46,860 nucleotides of DNA from contig JAESQY010000023.1 in the NCBI GenBank assembly GCA_016764915.1, positions 1 through 46,860 of the forward strand. Direction: 5' to 3'. Below are positions 1-9,495 of the stretch, one piece after another (the stretch's first letter is position 1; each line of letters opens with the position of its first letter). Made by a program: the position numbers and the translations under genes. A model generated the notes under the pieces. The model was not told the origin of the DNA. It made no database searches and worked only from the letters and a program-made list of their open reading frames with translations. This stretch comes from Aliivibrio sp. GTDB taxonomy: Bacteria > Pseudomonadota > Gammaproteobacteria > Enterobacterales > Vibrionaceae.

Positions 1-364
1 ATTAACTTATTAAATTTAATCTCTCCATTAATTAATAAATATTAAAAATATTAAAAATAATTAATTTTTTAATGCTTTTATTATATGCACACTAAATGTA
101 TCAGCAGGCAACAAATTAAAGCACTCACGAACAGTAAACATAATGTTGATTTTTGTGACCTTAATTCATGAATAAATGCAATAAGAAAAACACGCTCGCA
201 CTCTTTCTTGGGTGATTTCTTATTTATAATCTCTATAGTTTGCCGAAACTGTGTATTAGCTTGTCAAATGTAAGTAAAATTATTATCAGAATTTCAAATA
301 TTGTGGGAGGTTTTACGGAGAACTTTGCCTCATTGATTGTACAATGAGGCTGTTTGTTACAATG
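1..364. other. AT-rich intergenic stretch, no gene seen
   Basis: I see no convincing coding frame here on either strand. The first 80 bases are almost pure A and T, with runs of TTAAT and AAATATT. The only clear structure is a perfect hairpin at the right end, listed separately. The stretch lies beyond the 3' end of bioD. Confidence 0.6.
327..350. terminator. Hairpin at the 3' end of the bioBFCD operon
   Basis: GCCTCATTG and CAATGAGGC form a perfect 9-bp stem around a 6-base loop (ATTGTA), 14 bases beyond the bioD stop codon. A T-rich tail (TGTTTGTTAC) follows on the plus strand, while the minus strand, on which bioD is read, has only a weak T tract. It probably ends transcription or protects the 3' end of the operon; true intrinsic termination for bioD is uncertain. 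Confidence 0.55.
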
Positions 365-1051
365 TTATACTCTCTTTCTGAGTGGCTCAAGATCGATGAA
401 CTTGCTCATATCATTTCTTTTAATTCTAGGCATATAAGGTATTTCACCCAACTTTGGTGCCGGCATTTTATCAGTTAGCATTTTAATAATTTCAGCATAA
501 TTCTCTGTTCCCGGATTGATTCGATTGGCAACCCAACCAACAATTTCCAATCCATCATTAATAATCGACTCAGCGGTCAACATTGCATGACTTAAACAGC
601 CTAGTTTAATTCCAACAACCAATACAACTGGTAGTTTCTCTTGTTTTACCCAAGATGATAAACAATCCTCTTTTGAAATAGGGACACGCCAACCGCCAGC
701 CCCTTCAATCAAGACAACGTCAGATTTTTTCTTCAAATGGTCTAATGCTTGAGTGAGCTTTGAAAAGTCAATCACTACATTGTCATTTTCTGCAGCTATA
801 TGCGGAGACGTAGGTGTGATTAGTGCATAAGGGTTTATCTCTTCATAACAGCACTTTACTGTTGCCGCTTTTTGTAAATGTAACGCATCGGAGTTCCTAT
901 AACCACTCTCTGTCTCTTCACAACCAGCAGCGACTGGTTTGTAACCTATTGTGGCAATTCCACTGTGCGCCATTGCATGTAAAATGGCTTTTGATGCTAC
1001 GGTTTTACCAACATCTGTATCTGTACCTGCTACGAAAAAGGCATCAATCAT
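365..1051 (-). CDS. bioD: Dethiobiotin synthetase BioD
   Basis: BioD is the cytoplasmic ATP-dependent carboxylase that closes the ureido ring of 7,8-diaminopelargonate to give dethiobiotin, the next-to-last step of biotin synthesis. The 228-residue product has the family's P-loop at residues 9-17 (GTDTDVGKT) and a second nucleotide/substrate motif, [10 protein letters not shown], near residue 116. Length matches the family. The ATG start lies inside bioC, with an 8-base overlap, so the two genes are probably translationally coupled. It is the last gene of the leftward bioB-F-C-D operon. Domain, length and position all agree. Confidence 0.96.
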   Translation of the reverse strand: MIDAFFVAGTDTDVGKTVASKAILHAMAHSGIATIGYKPVAAGCEETESGYRNSDALHLQKAATVKCCYEEINPYALITPTSPHIAAENDNVVIDFSKLTQALDHLKKKSDVVLIEGAGGWRVPISKEDCLSSWVKQEKLPVVLVVGIKLGCLSHAMLTAESIINDGLEIVGWVANRINPGTENYAEIIKMLTDKMPAPKLGEIPYMPRIKRNDMSKFIDLEPLRKRV

Positions 1052-1841
1052 TTATAATAACTCCAAAGCACACCTGATATGTTGCAGGTAATAGCCCATA
1101 TTGATTTTGATAACTGCGGTATTCATTTTCAACTGCAAATAGTTTACTTCGGGTATGTAACCCCTGATTTCGTTTAGCCGAGAGATGGTTTGCTCCAATC
1201 CCTTTTAAATCTTTCATCAAACTCATTGCAGATGGATACCACATCTGAATAACTTCAAATTCTAATTGATGATGTACTAGCCCAGTTTGCGCCAACGCAA
1301 CTTTTATTGCATCTTGTGAAGTGAAAGTATTGACATGTTGATTTGAATCAACTTTAGCCCATGAATTTTTCAATTCTTGAAGTGATCCGTCCACTAAAGT
1401 AGAAAAATAGACTACGCCCCCTTTTTTAGCCACTCGACTGAGTTGTTTAAGGGGAATAGATAGCTCCTTACACCATTGCAGAGCTAAACTGCTATAAACC
1501 AAATCAAACTGATTTGAATCAAAGGGCAGCTCTTCAACATCACCTTGAACATACTCCATTCCCTGCTGTCCACATCGTAGCTCTGCCTGTATAAGCATCT
1601 GTTGCGAAAGATCGAATGCCGTAACTCTTGCTCCTCTAGATCGCAATAATTCACTGCAATAGCCAGTACCACAGCCAACATCTAATACGTTATAGCCAGA
1701 GAGGTCTGTCGGCAGTTTCTCAAGAAGAGAATCAGCGACTTGGCGTTGAAAAGCGGCACATTTATCATAGCTTTTTGCGGCTTTACTGAATGCATTGGCA
1801 ATAGCATGTTTTGGTTCGACAAGTTGAATTGTATCCGTCAT
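1044..1841 (-). CDS. bioC: Malonyl-ACP O-methyltransferase BioC
   Basis: BioC methylates the free carboxyl of malonyl-ACP so that the fatty acid machinery can build the pimeloyl chain of biotin. The 265-residue product is a class I SAM methyltransferase with motif I at residues 52-60 (VLDVGCGTG), followed by an acidic loop (TAFDLS) and the post-motif [21 protein letters not shown] typical of BioC, here split over residues about 102-123. The start ATG overlaps the bioF stop by one base (TAATG), and its end overlaps bioD by 8 bases. The partner esterase bioH is not in the window, as in other gammaproteobacteria where it lies elsewhere. Confidence 0.94.
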   Translation of the reverse strand: MTDTIQLVEPKHAIANAFSKAAKSYDKCAAFQRQVADSLLEKLPTDLSGYNVLDVGCGTGYCSELLRSRGARVTAFDLSQQMLIQAELRCGQQGMEYVQGDVEELPFDSNQFDLVYSSLALQWCKELSIPLKQLSRVAKKGGVVYFSTLVDGSLQELKNSWAKVDSNQHVNTFTSQDAIKVALAQTGLVHHQLEFEVIQMWYPSAMSLMKDLKGIGANHLSAKRNQGLHTRSKLFAVENEYRSYQNQYGLLPATYQVCFGVIIND

Positions 1842-3010
1842 TACTGCCTCTTCAACTCTTGTTTAATCAATGTGGTTAACCGAGTCACTTGCTGAAAGTT
1901 ATGATTAGCACTTAATGTCACTCTTATTCTTGCTGTGCCATTAGGAACCGTTGGTGGCCTAATCGCGGTGGTCCATATACCCTGCTGTTTTAATCGTTCT
2001 GCTAATTGTACCGCTGCGCTGCTCGAGCCGATGATCAATGGTTTGATTGGTGTTTGAGTAGAAGTGACATCACAATAATCCGACAGTTCTGTCTCAAATT
2101 GACGGCCTAACTCAGATAACTTATCTCGCCGCCACTCATCTCGAATAATTACATCTGTTGCTTTCGATAACGTATGCGCTTGGGCGGGAGGCATTGCGGT
2201 TGAATAGACATGATGTTTTGAAAACTGCATCAGATAGTCTGCGCAATCTTCACTGCACAACACTGCAGCTCCAGATAAACCAAACGCTTTACCAAATGTA
2301 ACCACTAATATGTCCGGCTTCACTTTTGCTAAATCGCAACTACCACGCCCTTGTTGGCCCAGTACTCCGCAGCCGTGTGCGTCATCTACCATTAACCAGT
2401 CTGAACGCTGTTTAGCAATGTCGATAATATCCGCTAGAGGGGAGAGATCTCCATCCATGCTAAATACGCCCTCAGTCACTATCAAAACATCTTGCTCACT
2501 GCTCGGCAGTAATTGACTAAGGTGCTTAAGATCATTGTGGACAAAACGTTTCATCGTGGCAGGACAAAGTTGACCCGCTTCCATTAACGACGCGTGATTA
2601 AGTTTATCTTGCAGCAGCACATCTTGTTTTGTCATCAATGAAAACAAAATAGCTTGGTTAGCGCTAAATCCTGAGTTAAATAGTATCGCTTTATCGAAAC
2701 CTAGCCAATCCGCTAACTTAAGCTCAAGCTCGAGATGAGCAGGAGAATAACCAGTGACAAGCGGCGATGCACCACTGCCCCCGCCATATTTATCTAACCC
2801 CTGTTTCCACGCCGTGATAAGTTCTGGTGAATTGGCCAAGCCGAGGTAATCGTTACCCGAAAAATTAAGGTATTTTTTACCTTCATGGTTTAACTCAACA
2901 TCGTTTCCATGCCATATTGGAAGTCGAGACCGAGTCAACCCAGCCTCTTCCCTTTGTTCAAGAGCGAGGCGAATTTTTCTTTTAAAGCCCTGCTTCATAA
3001 AAAAGGTCAT
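1841..3010 (-). CDS. bioF: 8-amino-7-oxononanoate synthase BioF
   Basis: BioF is a PLP enzyme that condenses pimeloyl-ACP with L-alanine to give 8-amino-7-oxononanoate. The fold-type I signature is present: the [11 protein letters not shown] motif and the PLP lysine in [13 protein letters not shown] (Lys241 from this start), plus the N-terminal [14 protein letters not shown]. The start is uncertain. A GTG at 3034 opens the frame, but the ATG at 3010 has AGGA four bases upstream, and an ATG at 2998 would best match homologue N-termini. All three lie inside the end of bioB, so the genes overlap by 17 to 53 bases. The stop overlaps bioC by one base. Confidence 0.94.
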   Translation of the reverse strand: MTFFMKQGFKRKIRLALEQREEAGLTRSRLPIWHGNDVELNHEGKKYLNFSGNDYLGLANSPELITAWKQGLDKYGGGSGASPLVTGYSPAHLELELKLADWLGFDKAILFNSGFSANQAILFSLMTKQDVLLQDKLNHASLMEAGQLCPATMKRFVHNDLKHLSQLLPSSEQDVLIVTEGVFSMDGDLSPLADIIDIAKQRSDWLMVDDAHGCGVLGQQGRGSCDLAKVKPDILVVTFGKAFGLSGAAVLCSEDCADYLMQFSKHHVYSTAMPPAQAHTLSKATDVIIRDEWRRDKLSELGRQFETELSDYCDVTSTQTPIKPLIIGSSSAAVQLAERLKQQGIWTTAIRPPTVPNGTARIRVTLSANHNFQQVTRLTTLIKQELKRQ

Positions 3011-4034
3011 CTTTTCCTGGTCGAGATGCAACACGCTCTGCCACTTTCTCTAGCAGTTCACTCTCTTGAATCTCATCTGGTTTTAGGCTCGTTTGCTCGG
3101 CGTTAATGCCAAGTTTTTTAAACAGCTGTATATCGGTATCTTCATCAGGATTTGCTGTTGTCAGCAATTTACAACCATAGAAAACTGAGTTTGCACCAGC
3201 CATAAAGCAGAGTGTTTGCATCTGCTCATTCATATTCTCACGTCCTGCAGAAAGGCGAACTGCCGACTCTGGCATCATAATTCTAGCCACTGCAATCAGA
3301 CGAATGAAATCAAAGGGTTCGACATCTTCTTCATTTTCAAGTGGGGTTCCTTTCACTTTGACCAACATGTTCACAGGTACCGATTCAGGATGTTGTGGCA
3401 AATTAGCCAATTCAACAAACAGACCTGCACGGTCTGCAGCACTTTCACCCATGCCGATAATGCCACCTGAGCATATCTTCATGCCTGAATCACGAACATG
3501 AGACAGCGTATCTAGGCGATCTTGATAAGTACGAGTAGTGATGATGTTGCCATAGTACTCTGGAGAGGTATCAAGGTTATGGTTGTAGTAATCAAGCCCA
3601 GCATCCGCTAATTCGTTGGCTTGATCTGGAGTGATCATGCCTAACGTCATACAAGTCTCAAGACCCATATCTTTTACGCCTTTAACCATGTCTAGTAGAT
3701 GTGGCATATCACGCTTTTTTGGGTTCTTCCATGCTGCACCCATACAAAATCTAGTTGAACCTGCGTCTTTGGCCTTTTTAGCGGCATCCATAACAGTCTG
3801 GATCTCAACCAAACGCTCTTTCGCTAAGCCTGTTTTGTTATGAACCGACTGCGGACAGTATTTGCAATCTTCTGGACAGGCTCCCGTTTTAATAGAAAGC
3901 AGAGTACTCACTTGCACATGGTTGGCTTGCTGATGCAGACGATGCACTGTCTGCGCTTCAAACAATAGATCCATGAAAGGTTTATTCATCAGCTCTTGTA
4001 CTTCTTTCACGGTCCAGTTATGACGTACTTCCAC
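2982..4034 (-). CDS. bioB: Biotin synthase BioB
   Basis: BioB is a radical SAM enzyme that inserts sulfur into dethiobiotin. The CPEDCKYC cluster motif supplies the cysteines for the 4Fe-4S cluster. With a GTG start at 4034 these fall at residues 53, 57 and 60, exactly the E. coli numbering. That start also has AAGGAA about six bases upstream, whereas the alternative TTG at 4040 would sit directly on the ribosome site. The 2Fe-2S ligand region ([12 protein letters not shown], with the conserved Arg) is present near residue 258. It is the first gene of the leftward operon, reading from the control region shared with bioA. Confidence 0.97.
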   Translation of the reverse strand: MEVRHNWTVKEVQELMNKPFMDLLFEAQTVHRLHQQANHVQVSTLLSIKTGACPEDCKYCPQSVHNKTGLAKERLVEIQTVMDAAKKAKDAGSTRFCMGAAWKNPKKRDMPHLLDMVKGVKDMGLETCMTLGMITPDQANELADAGLDYYNHNLDTSPEYYGNIITTRTYQDRLDTLSHVRDSGMKICSGGIIGMGESAADRAGLFVELANLPQHPESVPVNMLVKVKGTPLENEEDVEPFDFIRLIAVARIMMPESAVRLSAGRENMNEQMQTLCFMAGANSVFYGCKLLTTANPDEDTDIQLFKKLGINAEQTSLKPDEIQESELLEKVAERVASRPGKDDLFYEAGL

Positions 4035-4072
4035 GTGCAATTCCTTAATTTTTTTAATGACATTAATTTATA

Positions 4073-4108
4073 CTTGGACAGTCTACTTTTAAACAGTAAA
4101 CTGTCAAG
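4073..4108. promoter_or_regulatory. Divergent bioA/bioB promoters with BirA-like operator
   Basis: An imperfect palindrome joins CTTGGACAGT (4073-4082) with ACTGTCAAG (4100-4108). It covers two facing promoters. Toward bioA: TTGGAC (4074-4079), 17 bases, TAAACT (4097-4102). Toward bioB: perfect TTGACA (complement of 4102-4107), 16 bases, TAGACT (complement of 4080-4085). The arrangement is that of the E. coli bio operator, where biotinyl-AMP-bound BirA shuts both operons. The half-sites differ from the E. coli sequence, so the assignment to BirA rests mainly on position. Confidence 0.55.
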
Positions 4109-4144
4109 ACAGAAACGCACTCAACCTTTACAAGTGGTGAAATA

Positions 4145-5425
4145 GTGAGCAGAAGCATTGATTTAGATTTTGACCGTGACCATATTTGGCATCCATATAC
4201 GTCAACCATTAACCCGCTTCCTTGTTTTCCAGTGACCAAAGCTAACGGTGTACTGATTGAGCTTGAAGATGGAACACAACTTACCGATGGGATGTCCTCT
4301 TGGTGGTCCGCCATACACGGTTATAATCACCCAAAACTAAACACTGCCATTATCGAACAGACTAAAAATATGTCTCACGTGATGTTTGGTGGCATCACCC
4401 ATCGACCCGCTGTTGAGCTTTGTAAAAAACTTGTCGCTATGAGTCCAAGTAGGCTACAACATGTCTTTTTAGCCGACTCCGGCTCAGTGTCGGTTGAGGT
4501 AAGTTTGAAGATGGCGCTGCAGTATTGGCACAGTAAAGGCGAGCAACGACCAAAATTCTTGACCATCACTAATGGCTACCATGGTGATACTTTTGCAGCA
4601 ATGTCAGTGACCGACCCGGATAACTCAATGCACTCCTTGTATAAAGGGTTTCTGCCAGAACATATTTTTGCTGATAGCCCGATCAGTAAATTTGGTGAGC
4701 AGTGGGATGAGCAAGATCTGGTCTCCATTCAACAGCAACTCAGTGAACATCACCAAGATATTGCGGCGATAATTCTAGAACCGATTGTGCAGGGGGCTGG
4801 GGGGATGCGACTTTACCATCCACAATATCTAAAAGAGGTACGCTCACTTTGCGATCACTATGGTTTACTGCTCATTGTTGATGAAATCGCGACAGGATTT
4901 GGTCGTACTGGTAAACTGTTTGCTTGTGAGCATGCAGGTATTGAGCCTGATATTATGTGTATTGGTAAAGCGCTAACCGGGGGTTATATGACACTCTCTG
5001 CGACGTTAGCAAGTAAAGATGTGGCTGATACTGTGTGTAAAAGTGACGCTGGCTGTTTCATGCATGGCCCAACGTTTATGGGTAATCCATTGGCGTGTGC
5101 GGTAGCCAATGCCAGTATGGAAATACTATTAGAGGGTGAGTGGAAAGTGCAGACAAAAATGATTGAGACCATATTCAGTCAGATTTTACCGCCATTGAAA
5201 GAGCATAATGTGGTGAAAGACGTCAGATGGCTTGGTGCTATCGGCGTAGTTGAGCTGACTCAGAGTGTTGATATGGTGGCTATTCAACAGCACTTTGTGG
5301 ATTGTGGAGTGTGGATTAGACCATTTGGTAAGTTGATCTATATGATGCCTCCTTATATTTCGACGGAAGCGGACTTGAAAAAACTGGTCAACGCCATTGA
5401 AAGTGCGATCAATACCCTTTTCTAA
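4145..5425 (+). CDS. bioA: Adenosylmethionine-8-amino-7-oxononanoate transaminase BioA
   Basis: BioA transfers the amino group of SAM to 8-amino-7-oxononanoate, giving 7,8-diaminopelargonate. The 426-residue class III aminotransferase has the DEIATGFGRTG motif and the PLP lysine at residue 275 (CIGKALTGG); E. coli uses Lys274. The N-terminal DRDHIWHPYTS and DGMSSWWSAIHGYNHP motifs are characteristic of BioA rather than of other class III enzymes. Translation starts at GTG with a purine-rich GTGGTGA stretch upstream. It is transcribed alone, divergently from bioBFCD. Confidence 0.97.
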   Translation: MSRSIDLDFDRDHIWHPYTSTINPLPCFPVTKANGVLIELEDGTQLTDGMSSWWSAIHGYNHPKLNTAIIEQTKNMSHVMFGGITHRPAVELCKKLVAMSPSRLQHVFLADSGSVSVEVSLKMALQYWHSKGEQRPKFLTITNGYHGDTFAAMSVTDPDNSMHSLYKGFLPEHIFADSPISKFGEQWDEQDLVSIQQQLSEHHQDIAAIILEPIVQGAGGMRLYHPQYLKEVRSLCDHYGLLLIVDEIATGFGRTGKLFACEHAGIEPDIMCIGKALTGGYMTLSATLASKDVADTVCKSDAGCFMHGPTFMGNPLACAVANASMEILLEGEWKVQTKMIETIFSQILPPLKEHNVVKDVRWLGAIGVVELTQSVDMVAIQQHFVDCGVWIRPFGKLIYMMPPYISTEADLKKLVNAIESAINTLF

Positions 5426-5442
5426 TTCATATCACGATCAAT

Positions 5443-5464
5443 GATGAGGCCACAGTGCCTCATC
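5443..5464. terminator. Hairpin between convergent bioA and a small gene
   Basis: GATGAGGC (5443-5450) and GCCTCATC (5457-5464) form an 8-bp perfect stem with a 6-base loop. It lies 17 bases after the bioA stop and just beyond the stop of the convergent gene at 5472. No long T run follows on either strand, so it is probably a bidirectional but imperfect terminator. Confidence 0.5.
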
Positions 5465-5471
5465 CATCAAC

Positions 5472-5690
5472 TTACACTTTTCGAACCGTTCGATACTCGG
5501 GGTCGGTCCAACACTTTGGCAGATCTTCTCCAGACAAGAACACTAAATCAGCCTTATTAAACTCCTCAGGCTCGGGCTTCTCTTCTCCCGCTTGGTAACT
5601 CCCTAACACGGTTCTATTAAAGAGGTTAGTTAAATCACTAGTCTCTATAATCTCAACCATTTCACCATTTGTTTTGTTTTTTAGAAACAT
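5472..5690 (-). CDS. Small conserved hypothetical protein, 72 residues
   Basis: I do not recognise a function. The product is acidic and soluble, with no signal peptide or membrane segment, and ends in a motif rich in charged and aromatic residues (FLSGEDLPKCWTDPEYR). The frame opens with a TTG at 5705, but the ATG at 5690 has GGAG about nine bases upstream and is the better start. Codon use looks like that of its neighbours. It lies 98 bases beyond the oleD stop, on the same strand, and could be co-transcribed with the ole genes or have its own promoter; TATACT around 5730 on the minus strand is a possible -10. Confidence 0.65.
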   Translation of the reverse strand: MFLKNKTNGEMVEIIETSDLTNLFNRTVLGSYQAGEEKPEPEEFNKADLVFLSGEDLPKCWTDPEYRTVRKV

Positions 5691-5788
5691 CTCAATCATC
5701 TCCAAATTTACAATCTATCTAGGTAGAGTATAACTAAATATTAACAATCAGATTAATTAATTGCGGCAATATTAAGAAAGAATCAATC

Positions 5789-6826
5789 TCACTCGAGTGA
5801 TTGTTTCAATCGTCGAATTCCTTCATCAATGGTGATCACTGGTGAATATTTGAGATCGCGCTTAGCAGCCGAAATATCAAAATAGTGTGCCGTTGAAAGT
5901 TGCTTAGCCACAAACCGAGTCATAACTGGTTCCTCAGTTTTATTCAGCAACGTATAGATGGTTTCTAATAAAAAACCTGCAACATACGCTAACGACGCTG
6001 GCACTCTTTTATCAACTTTTGGCAAACCGACACAGCCAATAATTTTGTTGAGCATCTCTGCCATCGTGATCGGCTGATCATTGCTTAGATAGTACGGCTT
6101 GCCTGCACATTGACTGTTAGAATGAGCGAGTGCGACTGCCGCTAATAGATGTGCATAAGCAGCATTATCAACATAGATGGTATCCACCAATTTATCTTCG
6201 CTACCCACCAGCTTTAATTTTTTGGCTTTTGCCCTGGCAATAACTCGAGGTACCAAATGACCATCCTCTGGTCCCCAAATCAGATGAGGTCGAAGGGCAA
6301 CTGTCTTTAGCTCATCACTATTTGCTTCTAATACCATGGCTTCAGCCAGTGCTTTGGTTTCACCGTAATGGTTTAAAAAATGATTCGCGTAGGGTGCGCT
6401 TTCATCGATACCTGACTCATCAATACCATCAAACGTCACACTTGGTGTACTGGTGTAGATCAATTTATCTATACTGTGACTTTTACACGCTTCAATGATG
6501 TTTTTACAGCCAGTTACATTCGGTTTGAAATAACTCTCTCGGCTCCCCCATACTCCCGCTTTTGAAGCTACGTGAAAAACCACATCACAGCCCGCCATTG
6601 CAGACAAAACGTCATCATAATTGACGATGTCACCTTGTCGCATCACCACGCCCATATCACACAGTTCTGGATATTCTCCACGCGCAAAACCCGTCACCTT
6701 AATGCCTGCATCCAGCAACATTCTACAGATTACTTTACCGAGAAAACCTCCAGCGCCAGTAACAAAAGCGTGTTTGATACTATGTGGCAGCGACTCTAGA
6801 TGGGGAAATATTGCCGGTTGCATCAT
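5789..6826 (-). CDS. oleD: OleD, NADPH-dependent 2-alkyl-3-oxoalkanoate reductase
   Basis: OleD reduces the 2-alkyl-3-keto acid made by OleA to the 2-alkyl-3-hydroxy acid, the second step of head-to-head olefin synthesis. The 345-residue product is an extended short-chain dehydrogenase: nucleotide motif GAGGFLG at residues 24-30, Ser126 region (YTSTPSV), and catalytic Tyr154 and Lys158 (HYGETKALAE). Sequence alone would also fit a sterol or 3-beta-hydroxysteroid dehydrogenase-like enzyme; the fixed order with oleC, oleB and oleA decides the call. The start (ATG ATG) has AGAGG upstream and follows the oleC stop after a single base, pointing to coupled translation. Confidence 0.9.
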   Translation of the reverse strand: MMQPAIFPHLESLPHSIKHAFVTGAGGFLGKVICRMLLDAGIKVTGFARGEYPELCDMGVVMRQGDIVNYDDVLSAMAGCDVVFHVASKAGVWGSRESYFKPNVTGCKNIIEACKSHSIDKLIYTSTPSVTFDGIDESGIDESAPYANHFLNHYGETKALAEAMVLEANSDELKTVALRPHLIWGPEDGHLVPRVIARAKAKKLKLVGSEDKLVDTIYVDNAAYAHLLAAVALAHSNSQCAGKPYYLSNDQPITMAEMLNKIIGCVGLPKVDKRVPASLAYVAGFLLETIYTLLNKTEEPVMTRFVAKQLSTAHYFDISAAKRDLKYSPVITIDEGIRRLKQSLE

Positions 6827-6827
6827 A

Positions 6828-8567
6828 TTAACCTCTTTTGTTCACGATTTCTTGTGCCCAAATAGCCAATTTTTCTCTGAAGATTTTAGCATTATGGCGA
6901 ATATCTACTGGAAAATCAGCATGAACCAGAAATTCAGATATCCCTTGTGTATATGCATGTTGCTCTGCAATTTCAGTTAATTGGCTGAACAGTTCGTCTT
7001 GCTGTTGGGCTGTTGCTGCAGAGTGTAATTCGATGCAGATCAGAGGGCGTTTTAGTGTATTCATCGTGACACCTACCAAAGCAGAGCGTCTCACTAAAGG
7101 GTGAACATTAAAAATACGCTCGGTTGGAATAGAGAAATATGTCATTCTATCCAGAACACTCCCCACACCATCACACTCAACCCGATGCGCTTTACGACCG
7201 CACATCCATAATTTCCCCATGTCATCTATATAACCAAGATCGCCCATCCGGTGTCGGATTTGTTCACCATCCACAATCTTAGCAGCAACTGTGGCTTGGT
7301 CTCTTCGGTAATATTGACGGCTGACCATTGGCCCTTTCACGACTATCTCACCGATGCTTTTCGCTGGCACGGTTAACGCATCACTCCACACTTGGATCGG
7401 TTTTTCTGTTATCTCGATAATAGCGATCTCAACTCCATCAACGGGTAAGCCAACACAGATACCTCCACCTGCGTCAGTTATATCCGTTGTGGTAAGTAGA
7501 TCAGAACTTGCAATTTTTGTCAGCGGCAGAGATTCGGTAGCGCCATATGAATTCAGCACTTCAATTCCTGATGTTAACATTTTACTGAAATGAGTAATCG
7601 AAGCTATGGTCGCAGGAGCACCAGCAGAAATAACACGTTTGAGCGTTGGTAATTGATGAATATGCTGGTCAGTGACTCCCGCTTTACCCAACACTTCAAT
7701 CAATGCAGGGTTAGCAAAAAGATTACTGCATTGATAATGATCAATAGCAGCAAACAAGGTTGCTGGATCGGCCGTAATGGGTTTGCTTGCATCCATATCA
7801 GGAATGATTGAGGCCATGCCAAGTGCGGGGCCAAATAGCGAAAAAAGAGGGAAAGTGGCTAAATCTCGCTCTCCATTCTCTATCTGATAATCGGTTTTTA
7901 ACACTTCTATCTGGGCTTCAAACATTCGGTGACTATAAACAACCCCTTTGGGTGTGCCTGTACTGCCACTGGTAAACAGGATGGCGGCCATCTCATCATC
8001 AGCTAACATAACCATTGGGTAAGGCTCATCATGGTCGTACTTACACTTTAATGATGCTAACGAGTCACCAGCAAGTAGCATATCCATAGCAAAACGAGTT
8101 AGCTTCCCACCATTTGTGACTGTAATCACGTGTTTGATGGAACTCTTACCCCAGCTAAAGATAGCTCGAGCTATTTGCGCTTTAACCACGCCAATAAACG
8201 CATCAGGTTGCGCTTCGATAAAGCACTGTTTTAAATTCTTCACCCCCATGCCAGGATCTACCAATATTGGTATAATACCCGCTTTGAATAACGCAAAGGT
8301 CAGAGCAAAAAAATCAAGACTTGGCGTGACCATCAGCACCGCCTTCATCCCTTTTTTAATACCATAATCGTTTAGAAGATGTGCAATAGCATCACTTTGT
8401 TGATCAAGTTGCGAAAAATTAAGCTCTTGATAACGGAAGTTTTTAGCAGAGAACGGAATTAGACGATGACTCGATTGTACGGCGACCGCCAGATCGTTAG
8501 GAGCATCAATTGTTGCTTGTTTTAAGTGTCGACATAGATTGGCGGTTCTATGTTGCTTTTCACTCAT
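6828..8567 (-). CDS. oleC: OleC, beta-lactone synthetase (AMP-ligase family)
   Basis: OleC uses ATP to close the beta-hydroxy acid from OleD into a beta-lactone. The 579-residue product belongs to the ANL adenylating superfamily, with the phosphate-binding motif [10 protein letters not shown] at residues 199-208, the NSYGATE motif near residue 345, and the [22 protein letters not shown] motif split over residues about 445-467. In other settings this family would be read as a fatty acyl-CoA ligase, but OleC is distinguished by its linkage to oleABD. AAGGAG lies five bases before the ATG. It follows oleB by 23 bases. Confidence 0.91.
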   Translation of the reverse strand: MSEKQHRTANLCRHLKQATIDAPNDLAVAVQSSHRLIPFSAKNFRYQELNFSQLDQQSDAIAHLLNDYGIKKGMKAVLMVTPSLDFFALTFALFKAGIIPILVDPGMGVKNLKQCFIEAQPDAFIGVVKAQIARAIFSWGKSSIKHVITVTNGGKLTRFAMDMLLAGDSLASLKCKYDHDEPYPMVMLADDEMAAILFTSGSTGTPKGVVYSHRMFEAQIEVLKTDYQIENGERDLATFPLFSLFGPALGMASIIPDMDASKPITADPATLFAAIDHYQCSNLFANPALIEVLGKAGVTDQHIHQLPTLKRVISAGAPATIASITHFSKMLTSGIEVLNSYGATESLPLTKIASSDLLTTTDITDAGGGICVGLPVDGVEIAIIEITEKPIQVWSDALTVPAKSIGEIVVKGPMVSRQYYRRDQATVAAKIVDGEQIRHRMGDLGYIDDMGKLWMCGRKAHRVECDGVGSVLDRMTYFSIPTERIFNVHPLVRRSALVGVTMNTLKRPLICIELHSAATAQQQDELFSQLTEIAEQHAYTQGISEFLVHADFPVDIRHNAKIFREKLAIWAQEIVNKRG

Positions 8568-8590
8568 ACGAGCTCCTTGAACTGACTATT

Positions 8591-9478
8591 TTATTTTGAG
8601 ATCGGATTAGCAGCTAAGAAGCCACTGATCATTGGAATCACTTCCTCACTTGCATCTTCAAGAATGTAGTGACCACAATCAGCAAACTCATTCACTTGCG
8701 CGTGTGGCATCTTCTCTTTCCATTTGGCTAAAAAGTGTTTATCAAAAACAAAATCTTTTAAGCCCCAGCAGATGATTGTTGGAACAGTAGAGAACAATGG
8801 CAAACTATCTGCGATATCAGACACCATCTGATAGTTTCTATCCCCCACTTTTAATGGAATATCTTGCACGAACCTTAAGGTAGAGATGCGATTTGCCCAT
8901 GAGTTAAAAGGAGCAACATACGCCTCTCTGATCGGTTTACTCATTGGTTTGCGTTTTACTCCAACATAAGAAGCCGCCGAAGAGAATGCATTAAAGCCTC
9001 TCACCAAGCAGGTGCCTAGTAGTGTATTACGACAAATATTAAGAGCCCACGGAAACGGTTTTGATTCAGGCAAGTGAAATGCACCGGTATTTAGAATCAC
9101 TAGGCGCTTGATACGATTCGGGTAGCGAGCCGCATAGCCCATACCTATCATACCGCCCCAGTCATGAACGACTAAAGTGATATTGTCACGAATCTCTAAT
9201 GATTCTAATAACGTCTCGAGATCGTCAATGCGATTTTTTAATGTGTAGTCGTATCCAGAGTCATCAGGTTTGTCGGAAAATCCGCAACCAATGTGATCAG
9301 GTACAATACATTGGTGATTAACACTCAATGCACTGACCAAATTGCGGTAATAGAATGACCAACTTGGGTTGCCGTGAACCATAACAACAGGCTCACCCTC
9401 ACCTTCATTTAAATAGTGAAGTTGATTACCTTTTATATCAAGATAATTGCGCTTAAATGGCAACAGTGAATCTAGCAT
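8591..9478 (-). CDS. oleB: OleB, beta-lactone decarboxylase (alpha/beta hydrolase)
   Basis: OleB removes CO2 from the OleC beta-lactone, giving the final cis-olefin. The product belongs to the haloalkane-dehalogenase branch of alpha/beta hydrolases: oxyanion region VMVHGNPSWS near residue 33, nucleophile Asp106 in VVHDWGG, and a C-terminal catalytic His in DCGHYILED. An Asp nucleophile rather than Ser fits OleB. The frame extends up to a GTG at 9502 inside oleA, and an ATG at 9493 is possible. The ATG at 9478 is preferred because AAAGGGA lies five bases upstream and its N-terminus fits the family. It lies 17 bases after the oleA stop. Confidence 0.9.
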   Translation of the reverse strand: MLDSLLPFKRNYLDIKGNQLHYLNEGEGEPVVMVHGNPSWSFYYRNLVSALSVNHQCIVPDHIGCGFSDKPDDSGYDYTLKNRIDDLETLLESLEIRDNITLVVHDWGGMIGMGYAARYPNRIKRLVILNTGAFHLPESKPFPWALNICRNTLLGTCLVRGFNAFSSAASYVGVKRKPMSKPIREAYVAPFNSWANRISTLRFVQDIPLKVGDRNYQMVSDIADSLPLFSTVPTIICWGLKDFVFDKHFLAKWKEKMPHAQVNEFADCGHYILEDASEEVIPMISGFLAANPISK

Positions 9479-9495
9479 TTGTGTCCCTTTCATTG

